Translations under genes and position numbers: made by a program
Notes under the pieces: generated by a model
Databases searched by the model: none
What the model was told of the DNA's origin: nothing
Seen by the model: only the letters and a program-made list of their open reading frames with translations
Assembly: GCA_030633795.1 (NCBI GenBank)
Contig: DAOWCB010000095.1
Span: 1-6,076, forward strand
Length of the DNA stretch: 6,076 bases
Reading direction: 5' to 3'
Origin: Candidatus Aminicenantota bacterium
GTDB lineage: Bacteria; Acidobacteriota; Aminicenantia; Aminicenantales; Aminicenantaceae
In this document: piece after piece, positions 1-4,841 of the stretch
Position numbering within the stretch: the stretch's first letter is position 1
Layout of the letters: every line of letters starts with the position of its first letter

Positions 1-3
1 ACA

Positions 4-60
4 AAAAGGTGACAGTCCCCTTTTTTTATTACCCCTGGAAAAAGGGGACTGTCACCTTTT
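4..60. repeat. Perfect 22-bp inverted repeat, REP-like palindrome
   Basis: The arms at 4-25 and 39-60 are exact reverse complements (22 of 22), separated by a 13-base loop. The core of each arm is GGTGACAGTCCCC, flanked by A and T runs. From memory, palindromes with this kind of core occur as scattered intergenic repeats in many environmental genomes, often associated with IS200-like REP-associated transposases (RAYT). That family link is recalled and not tested. The hairpin is followed by T runs (57-60 and 67-75), so it could also end transcription arriving from the left. Only one copy lies in this window and no transposase gene is visible. Confidence 0.8.
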
Positions 61-66
61 CTGCCC

Positions 67-113
67 TTTTTTTTTAAAAAAAGCTTGACAGTGGTGTGGC
101 TAGTTTGTATACT
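67..113 (+). promoter_or_regulatory. Sigma70-type promoter of the transporter operon
   Basis: The -35 box TTGACA (85-90) is a perfect match. A 17-base spacer follows, then the -10 box TATACT (108-113), one mismatch from TATAAT. A T9A7 tract at 67-82 sits just upstream of the -35 box, where an UP element would contact the RNA polymerase alpha subunit. Transcription would start near 119-121, leaving a leader of about 30 bases before the first gene. The near-consensus quality implies a strong basal promoter, which fits control by repression. Confidence 0.85.
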
Positions 114-134
114 GTGTATATCTTATATGTACAC
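114..134. promoter_or_regulatory. Probable YtrA-type repressor operator
   Basis: GTGTATAT (114-121) and ATGTACAC (127-134) form an inverted repeat with 7 of 8 positions paired around a 5-base centre. The form GT..TA...TA..AC is the type described for YtrA-subfamily GntR regulators. The site covers the expected transcription start, directly after the -10 box and just before the ribosome binding site at 136-140, so a bound repressor would block polymerase. A looser outer dyad, TAGTTTGTAT (101-110) with ATGTACACTA (127-136), also exists. The presence of two YtrA-like genes in the operon supports autorepression. Binding itself is inferred. Confidence 0.65.
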
Positions 135-151
135 TAGGAGCTAAAGACGAT

Positions 152-526
152 ATGTTCATCGTGATCTCGCCACTGAATCCGGACCCGATGTACAAGCAGG
201 TGACGGATCAGATCAAAGATGCGATCGCCTCAGGCACACTCAGGCCGGAGACAAAACTGCCGTCGATCAGAGAAATGGCAAAGGAATTAAAGATCAGCAT
301 GATCACCATAAAAAGAGCCTATGCAGACCTGGAGAACGAGGGCTACATTCTCACCCGCTCAGGCCTGGGCTCTTTTGTGGCGGATATCAATTGGGATAAA
401 TTACGGGAAGAAAAACTGACAGAGATCCGCTTCGAGATCACAAAAATTCTCCATGCGGCTGCCAGATTCGATATCTCTGCGGAGGATATTTTCACCACCG
501 TTCGCGGAAAAGGAGTGAAGGAATGA
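152..526 (+). CDS. GntR-family transcriptional repressor, YtrA subfamily (copy 1)
   Basis: The product is 124 residues, the usual short length of the YtrA subfamily, whose members have a winged helix-turn-helix and only a small helical tail for dimerisation. The DNA-binding domain spans about residues 13-77: PMYKQVTDQI opens the first helix, LPSIRE marks the helix-turn-helix entry (36-41), the recognition helix lies in residues 48-60, and the wing is around GLGSFVAD (71-78). Residues 80-120 form the short tail, with no ligand-binding domain of the FadR, HutC or MocR kinds. An AGGAG site at 136-140 lies 11 bases before the ATG. It is the first gene after the promoter and putative operator, so it probably represses its own operon. 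A second copy at 2930 is about two thirds identical and has a nearly identical recognition helix. YtrA repressors usually sit beside ABC-2 exporters, as here. Confidence 0.93.
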   Translation: MFIVISPLNPDPMYKQVTDQIKDAIASGTLRPETKLPSIREMAKELKISMITIKRAYADLENEGYILTRSGLGSFVADINWDKLREEKLTEIRFEITKILHAAARFDISAEDIFTTVRGKGVKE

Positions 527-609
527 AAAAACGAAGAGGATTCGTAACATTCAAGGTTTTACTCATCATTGTGCTTGTGATTGTGTTCGCCCTTCTCTTT
601 TTTGCATGA
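523..609 (+). CDS. Small single-pass membrane peptide, 28 aa
   Basis: This short frame starts with an ATG that overlaps the stop codon of repressor 1 (ATGA, 523-526). An AAAGGAG site ending at 515 leaves 7 bases to the start, an ideal Shine-Dalgarno arrangement. The product begins MKKRRGF, strongly positive, followed by an unbroken hydrophobic stretch from about residue 9 to 27, and ends in TGA (607-609). The layout predicts one membrane helix with the N terminus in the cytoplasm. It lies between a repressor and its ABC transporter, so it could be a transporter accessory subunit or a membrane-stress sensor, but neither role can be read from sequence. The second cassette has no equivalent. I do not recognise a family. 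The site and composition argue for a real gene; its shortness is the main doubt. Confidence 0.6.
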   Translation: MKKRRGFVTFKVLLIIVLVIVFALLFFA

Positions 610-695
610 GATGACTTGAAATGAGCTGCCACACATCATCGAAAAAATGATCACAAGAGAATGGATCCACAAAAAAGAATCTTAGGAGATTAGAC

Positions 696-1568
696 ATGAA
701 TAACATACTCAAAATTAGAAACTTGAGGAAAGAATACGAAGAGTTTATCCTGGATGACATTTCTTGGGATATTCCCAAAGGATACATCACAGGGCTCATA
801 GGCCCCAATGGCGCCGGAAAAACCACAACCATCAAACTCATCATGAACCTGATAAAATCCGACGGCGGAGAGGTCGATGTTTTTGGATTGGACCACGTTG
901 CCAACGACATAGAGATAAAAAACCGCGTCGGCTATGTGGGGGAAGAGCAGTTTTTCTACGAACACCGGAGTGCCAACTGGACGGGAAAATTCGTTTCCCA
1001 TTTTTTCACCGACTGGGATATGGAACACTACCAAAAGCTTCTTGAGGAATTCGAGATCCCCAGAAAAAAAATGATCCGAAAATTCTCCAAAGGAATGAGA
1101 GTGAAGCTGTCCCTCGCCATCGCCCTTTCGCACAATCCCGAGCTCATCATCCTGGACGAGCCGACAGCGGGACTCGACCCGATCATCCGGAGGGATGTGC
1201 TGGATTTTCTGCAAACCATCACACAGAACGGAGACAGATCTGTGCTCATCTCCTCGCACATCACAGACGACATTGCCCGCATTGCTGACACTATCACCTA
1301 CATGATCAACGGCCGGATCGCACTCACCGCTGCCAAAGACGACCTTTTGGCCAACTGGAAAAGGATCCATTTTTCCAAAGGAGCTCTGGATCCAAAAATT
1401 TTTGAGACCCTAGAGCAACTCGAGGACCACGCATTCGGAGGATCTGGTATCACAAAGGACTACCTCCAGATCAAAGAATCCCTGTCGCAAGGTTTGGCCA
1501 CCGGGGATATCAAAGTCGAAAACGTTGGCCTGGACGATATCCTTATCTCTCTCGTCAAGGAGCAGTGA
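696..1568 (+). CDS. ABC transporter ATPase, YtrB/CcmA type (copy 1)
   Basis: The product is 290 residues and supplies the energy for an ABC-2 type exporter, hydrolysing ATP at the cytoplasmic face. Visible motifs in order: Walker A GPNGAGKT (36-43), Q-loop region VGYVGEEQ (78-85), signature FSKGM (130-134) in place of LSGGQ, Walker B LIILDE (150-155), D-loop AGLD (158-161) and the H-loop histidine in SSHI (His188). All catalytic residues are present. SKGM-type signatures are, as far as I recall, usual in YtrB-like ATPases. A C-terminal extension of about 80 residues follows the nucleotide-binding domain and ends in a VGLDDILISL segment shared with copy 2. AGGAG (684-688) lies 7 bases before the ATG. 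An 86-base gap separates it from the small peptide gene; I see no gene in that gap. The stop codon is followed at once by permease 1. Confidence 0.95.
   Translation: MNNILKIRNLRKEYEEFILDDISWDIPKGYITGLIGPNGAGKTTTIKLIMNLIKSDGGEVDVFGLDHVANDIEIKNRVGYVGEEQFFYEHRSANWTGKFVSHFFTDWDMEHYQKLLEEFEIPRKKMIRKFSKGMRVKLSLAIALSHNPELIILDEPTAGLDPIIRRDVLDFLQTITQNGDRSVLISSHITDDIARIADTITYMINGRIALTAAKDDLLANWKRIHFSKGALDPKIFETLEQLEDHAFGGSGITKDYLQIKESLSQGLATGDIKVENVGLDDILISLVKEQ
1557..1562 (+). promoter_or_regulatory. Ribosome binding site that fixes the start of permease 1
   Basis: AAGGAG lies within the last codons of ATPase 1. It is 8 bases before the ATG at 1571 but only 2 bases before an in-frame GTG at 1565, so the ATG is the better start. 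The ATG also gives an N terminus that aligns with permeases 2 and 3. Confidence 0.75.
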
Positions 1569-1570
1569 AA

Positions 1571-2230
1571 ATGATTTATCTCATGAAGAAATTCTCGTTC
1601 ATCTTTATACTCTACCTGCTACTCGCGGTTGGTTTGGTTTTTCCCCTGTTCAATTATGACCGACTCACCGGACCCGACCCTCTGACCCTCAATTTTGTGT
1701 TCACTCTGGCTCCCTACCTGTTCTTTGTAGTTCTGGGTGCGGTTTATATTCATGAACAGTTGGAACAGAAAAGCAACGGGTATGCGTTCCTCCGAACACT
1801 CCCTGTCAAAGCATCAGATATCGTGGTCGCTAAATTTTTACTGGTTCTCCTGTCTGTTCTAATCTACATAGGATTCTACTGTGTGGCGTTTGCAAAGATA
1901 TCCACCAATCCTTCTTACTGGAAACCTAGCTGTTCTTTTTTGATCATTAATGGAAACATATGCCTCATCTTGACTGCGTTGCTCTACGTGGGTATCTTTC
2001 GCTACGGATACAATAAGGTCGGAAAATTCGTCGTTCTTTTATGGCTTTTTATCGTTCTCTCCCCCATCCCTATCAATATTTTTCTCTTGAAACGCTTGGG
2101 CATCAGTCGTCGTGAGATCATCGAAAGAGTCGTTAGCTTAAACTGGGTGATCGTGACACTTGTTTGTGTGGCACTCTATCTCCTCTTGATGCGTGTGGCT
2201 ATCAAAACCCTGGAGGAGGCGAAAGCTTGA
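1571..2230 (+). CDS. ABC-2 type transporter permease 1
   Basis: The product is a 219-residue integral membrane protein with about six membrane helices, near residues 8-28, 41-60, 88-108, 122-143, 152-173 and 190-208. The N terminus MIYLMKK is positive, placing it in the cytoplasm. The loop between helices 2 and 3 (residues 62-90) carries E-x2-E-x-K-x2-GYAFLRTLPV-x3-DIV-x2-KF. This motif is shared with the other two permeases and is the likely contact with the ATPase. Length and this loop resemble the ABC2_membrane_5 permease group (recalled, not searched). The start chosen is ATG 1571 rather than GTG 1565 because of the AAGGAG spacing. It begins 2 bases after the ATPase 1 stop, so translation is probably coupled. 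Substrate unknown. It could pair with permease 2 as a heterodimer around ATPase 1. Confidence 0.85.
   Translation: MIYLMKKFSFIFILYLLLAVGLVFPLFNYDRLTGPDPLTLNFVFTLAPYLFFVVLGAVYIHEQLEQKSNGYAFLRTLPVKASDIVVAKFLLVLLSVLIYIGFYCVAFAKISTNPSYWKPSCSFLIINGNICLILTALLYVGIFRYGYNKVGKFVVLLWLFIVLSPIPINIFLLKRLGISRREIIERVVSLNWVIVTLVCVALYLLLMRVAIKTLEEAKA
2212..2219 (+). promoter_or_regulatory. Strong ribosome binding site supporting a TTG start for permease 2
   Basis: GGAGGAGG lies inside the end of permease 1, 7 bases before a TTG at 2227 that overlaps the permease 1 stop (TTGA). The in-frame ATG at 2242 is 22 bases away and has only a weak AAAGAG (2230-2235) in front of it. Spacing favours TTG; homology of the N terminus favours ATG. 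Confidence 0.6.
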
Positions 2231-2901
2231 AAGAGTCTAAAATGTTGACATTGATAAAGAAAAACGCATTCATTTTCGTCCTGATGTCCAGTGCTCTCAT
2301 GGCACTCCAAACCGTATATTTGCTTACGGTCCGCAAAACATTTAACACGAATATCGTGGTTTTTCTGGGACAAATGCTGATGTACTGCGTTCTGACATCA
2401 TTGATCCTCTCAGAAAAGATGGAGGAAAAAAACAACGGCTATGCCTTTATGAACACCCTGCCCATCAGGAACCGCGACATTGTGGCCTCAAAATTTGCGG
2501 TTGTCCTGGCTGTGGTGGTTTTCCTCTGTGCGTACTGCTTTACCCTCGTATCATTCATGGAGGGGGAAGCCTCCCTGTTACCATTCGGCCGAATATTCCT
2601 GCTACTCTGTGGCAACCTCAGCCTAATTCTCGCCGCCGGAATGTACATCCTTGTCTATCGTTGGGGTTACGCCAACTTCACAAAGATCGCCTGGATCGTT
2701 GTTGTCGTCTTAATGGTGGGGCCTTTTTTATTCATTGAATTTGTGTTGCTCAAACAGGATATCGATTATGGGCCAATACTCCAATCCATAAACAATCTGC
2801 CCTGGTTTGTCTGGCTGTTTGTGACGGTGATCACTCTAATGCTCTTTTCGGGCCTGTTAAAAACGGCCATAAAGACCAAAGAGAGTCAAAGAGGAAAATG
2901 A
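2227..2901 (+). CDS. ABC-2 type transporter permease 2
   Basis: From the TTG start the product is 224 residues; from the alternative ATG at 2242 it is 219, equal to permease 1. I chose TTG because it sits 7 bases after GGAGGAGG and overlaps the previous stop, the pattern of coupled translation, but ATG aligns better with the paralogues (MLTLIKKNAFIF against MIYLMKKFSFIF). About six membrane helices are visible, near residues 14-33, 43-61, 88-109, 121-142, 153-174 and 193-212. The helix 2-3 loop carries E-x2-E-x-K-x2-GYAFMNTLPI-x3-DIV-x2-KF (63-90). It is clearly related to permeases 1 and 3 but only the loop is strongly conserved. It closes the first cassette and is followed 28 bases later by repressor 2. 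Substrate not readable. Confidence 0.85.
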   Translation: MKESKMLTLIKKNAFIFVLMSSALMALQTVYLLTVRKTFNTNIVVFLGQMLMYCVLTSLILSEKMEEKNNGYAFMNTLPIRNRDIVASKFAVVLAVVVFLCAYCFTLVSFMEGEASLLPFGRIFLLLCGNLSLILAAGMYILVYRWGYANFTKIAWIVVVVLMVGPFLFIEFVLLKQDIDYGPILQSINNLPWFVWLFVTVITLMLFSGLLKTAIKTKESQRGK

Positions 2902-2929
2902 CACACATTTTTGGAACAGGAACTCACCC

Positions 2930-3319
2930 ATGTTCATAGTCCTATCACTCCTGAATCCTGACCCCATGTACAAGCAGGTGACGGACCAGGTCAAGGACGC
3001 CATCGCCGGCGGAATCCTTAAGCCCGGAGACAAACTTCCCTCGATCAGGGAACTATCGCTGGAACTTAAGATCAGCATCATCACGACCAAACGGGCCTAT
3101 TCGGATTTGGAAAACGAAGGCTACATCATCACCAGGCCAGGGTTGGGATCTTTTGTGGCAGACATCAACAAGGAAAAACTCCGGGAGGAAAAATTGGCTG
3201 AGATCTCGGTAACACTCTTAAAAATCATAAAAACAACGGAAAAATTCAACATCACTCGAGACGATATTTTCACTCTTGTGAAGGAGATTGAGGAGAAGAC
3301 AAATGAATCACATCGTTGA
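2930..3319 (+). CDS. GntR-family transcriptional repressor, YtrA subfamily (copy 2)
   Basis: The product is 129 residues with the same layout as the first repressor: winged helix-turn-helix at about 13-77 (PMYKQVTDQV, LPSIRE, wing GLGSFVAD), then a short helical tail. About two thirds of residues match copy 1, with most changes after residue 88. The recognition segments ISIITTKRAYSDL and ISMITIKRAYADL (48-60) differ at three positions, so both proteins may read the same operator. At DNA level a 20-base identical run links 188-207 and 2966-2985. CAGGAA (2917-2922) precedes the ATG by 7 bases. The 28-base gap upstream has no room for a promoter and I see no operator palindrome there, so it is made from the upstream promoter. 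Its 3' end overlaps ATPase 2 by 17 bases. Confidence 0.93.
   Translation: MFIVLSLLNPDPMYKQVTDQVKDAIAGGILKPGDKLPSIRELSLELKISIITTKRAYSDLENEGYIITRPGLGSFVADINKEKLREEKLAEISVTLLKIIKTTEKFNITRDDIFTLVKEIEEKTNESHR
3291..3295 (+). promoter_or_regulatory. Ribosome binding site that fixes the start of ATPase 2
   Basis: AGGAG lies in the end of repressor 2, 7 bases before the ATG at 3303. A frame-extending ATG at 3288 lies before this site and would add five residues (MRRRQ) not found in ATPase 1, so 3303 is preferred. Confidence 0.75.
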
Positions 3320-4175
3320 GATAGACAATTTAAGGAAGGTCTACAAGGGATTCACACTGGACAATATCTCTCTGAATATCCCCAAAGACTCCATTTTGGG
3401 GCTCATCGGTCCCAACGGAGCTGGAAAAACAACGACCATCAAGATCTTGATGGATATGATCCAGCCCCAAAGCGGTTCCGTTCGTATCTTCGGGATGGAC
3501 CACAGGAAAAACATCAAACATGTCAGAAACAGGGTCGGGTATGTTGGTGAAGAGCAGCACTTCTATGGGGATAAGACCGTCGCCTGGACCGGGAAATTCG
3601 TATCTGAGTTTTTCGACAACTGGGACACAAACATGTTCCAGAAACTGCTGACTGACTTTACCATCAGCCGGACAAAAAAAACAAAAGAGCTCTCCAAGGG
3701 CACGAAAGTGAAACTCTCATTGGCCATAGCTCTGTCGCATAATCCTGAGCTCATGATCCTGGATGAGCCTACAGCCGGGTTGGATCCGGTCATCCGGCGA
3801 GAGGTTCTTGAGCTTTTGCGCACTTTTCCGGAAGATGGCAACAAGTCTGTGATCATCTCCTCCCATATTACGGATGACATCACACGGATCGCAGACTATG
3901 TGGCCTTCTTGATCGAAGGGAAAATCGCCCTCTCCGAACCCAAGGACGAACTGCTGTCCAAGTGGAAAAGAATTCATTACAAGGACGGAGCTCTTGAGGA
4001 CCGGATTTCCAACACGCTGACAAGCCAAAAAACGCACATGTTCGGAAATTCGGGAATCACCATGGATTATCCAGCCCTGAAAGAGGTAATTGCCGAGGGC
4101 GTGGCCAGAGAGGAGATCAAGGTGGAGAATGTGGACCTGGATGATGTTCTCATCGCACTCGTGAAAGGAGAATAA
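3303..4175 (+). CDS. ABC transporter ATPase, YtrB/CcmA type (copy 2)
   Basis: From ATG 3303 the product is 290 residues, exactly the length of ATPase 1, and aligns without gaps through the nucleotide-binding domain, so motif numbers coincide: Walker A GPNGAGKT (36-43), VGYVGEEQ (78-85), signature LSKGT (130-134), Walker B LMILDE (150-155), D-loop AGLD (158-161) and H-loop His188. Roughly 60% of the first 200 residues match ATPase 1. The signature ends in Thr where copy 1 has Met and classical ABC proteins have Gln. All catalytic residues are kept, so it should be active. It overlaps the repressor 2 gene by 17 bases and is followed after 2 bases by permease 3, its likely partner. Because the two ATPases are so alike, a mixed ATPase dimer across both cassettes is possible. 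Confidence 0.95.
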   Translation: MNHIVEIDNLRKVYKGFTLDNISLNIPKDSILGLIGPNGAGKTTTIKILMDMIQPQSGSVRIFGMDHRKNIKHVRNRVGYVGEEQHFYGDKTVAWTGKFVSEFFDNWDTNMFQKLLTDFTISRTKKTKELSKGTKVKLSLAIALSHNPELMILDEPTAGLDPVIRREVLELLRTFPEDGNKSVIISSHITDDITRIADYVAFLIEGKIALSEPKDELLSKWKRIHYKDGALEDRISNTLTSQKTHMFGNSGITMDYPALKEVIAEGVAREEIKVENVDLDDVLIALVKGE

Positions 4176-4177
4176 CC

Positions 4178-4825
4178 ATGTGGAAGATCATGAAGAAAAA
4201 TGTGAATGTTTTTGTCTTTTATTTCGTTTTTGTCGCCAGCCTGATAGTCATCTTGAAGCTTATAACAGGGAATGAAATCACCACAGCTTTTATGATCATT
4301 GCGGGGATTCTCGTGTTCCTGCTCGTGTTTGCCTCGACATTCACGAACGAACAGTATGAAGAGAAAAACAAGGGCTATGCGTTTCTGGATACGCTTCCCG
4401 TAACCGCAAGGGAGATCGTGGAGGCAAAATTTGCCTTGGTCTTGCTGGCCGTTGGACTTTGCGTGGGATTACTCGTGATCCTTTTTTCCCTATCTGCGAG
4501 TGCCCCGGAGACGATTGCTATCGCTCAATCCTATGTGCTCTTTATGGGTGTGGTCTGCCTGATCCTGGCAGGTGTGAATTACATCGGCATATTCGCTCTG
4601 GGGTACACAAAATTCCTGATTTTTGTGGGGTCTGGTTGGCTCGCCCTGGGATTTGTCCCTGTGATCATCATGAAGACATATCAGGGCCGGATGGACTATC
4701 TCAAAGAGACGGTCCTCAATTTTTATGCCGGAATAGATTGGCTTGTTGTGATCCCCTCGGCCCTCGTGGTCTACTTTGTGCTGATGTTGGTGGCCGCAAA
4801 AGTCAGGCACTTGAAAAGTGCTTGA
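4178..4825 (+). CDS. ABC-2 type transporter permease 3
   Basis: The product is a 215-residue membrane protein with about six helices, near residues 10-29, 36-55, 84-104, 117-138, 144-164 and 187-206. The positive start MWKIMKKN matches the other permeases. The helix 2-3 loop (58-85) reads E-x2-E-x-K-x2-GYAFLDTLPV-x3-EIV-x2-KF, the motif shared by all three. AAAGGAG (4164-4170) is 7 bases before the ATG, and only 2 bases separate it from ATPase 2, so the two are surely co-expressed. The second cassette has just this one permease, so it either forms a homodimer or combines with permease 1 or 2. The last codons lie within a hairpin that probably terminates the operon. Confidence 0.87.
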   Translation: MWKIMKKNVNVFVFYFVFVASLIVILKLITGNEITTAFMIIAGILVFLLVFASTFTNEQYEEKNKGYAFLDTLPVTAREIVEAKFALVLLAVGLCVGLLVILFSLSASAPETIAIAQSYVLFMGVVCLILAGVNYIGIFALGYTKFLIFVGSGWLALGFVPVIIMKTYQGRMDYLKETVLNFYAGIDWLVVIPSALVVYFVLMLVAAKVRHLKSA

Positions 4826-4841
4826 CCCGAGCTATTTTTTT
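4802..4841. terminator. Hairpin terminator between convergent genes, probably bidirectional
   Basis: Bases 4802-4812 pair with 4816-4826 (11 pairs including one G-T), leaving a GAA loop. On the plus strand a run of seven T (4835-4841) follows after 8 bases, a longer gap than in a textbook terminator. On the minus strand the stem is followed directly by TTTT (4801-4798). The stem overlaps the end of permease 3, whose stop is 4823-4825, and the T run is the end of the lipoprotein coding region. It can therefore serve both transcripts, each with a somewhat imperfect tail. Confidence 0.6.

Noticed and set aside
638..694. Possible 12-codon frame from ATG 647 in the gap before ATPase 1
   Set aside because: It has no ribosome binding site and no notable composition; it is within chance expectation.
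690..1370. Long open frame of 226 codons on the minus strand across ATPase 1
   Set aside because: It is antisense to a gene with all ABC motifs, has no ribosome site or recognisable domain, and has the odd composition of a shadow frame. A similar antisense frame appears across ATPase 2 (3717-4037).
2164..2241. Extended N terminus for permease 2 from a TTG at 2164
   Set aside because: The extension lies in another frame of the permease 1 gene, is not hydrophobic in the expected pattern and has no ribosome site; the starts at 2227 or 2242 are better.
2902..2929. Separate promoter or operator for repressor 2
   Set aside because: The 28-base gap holds no paired -35 and -10 boxes and no GT..TA..TA..AC palindrome; a promoter hidden in the end of permease 2 cannot be excluded but none stood out.
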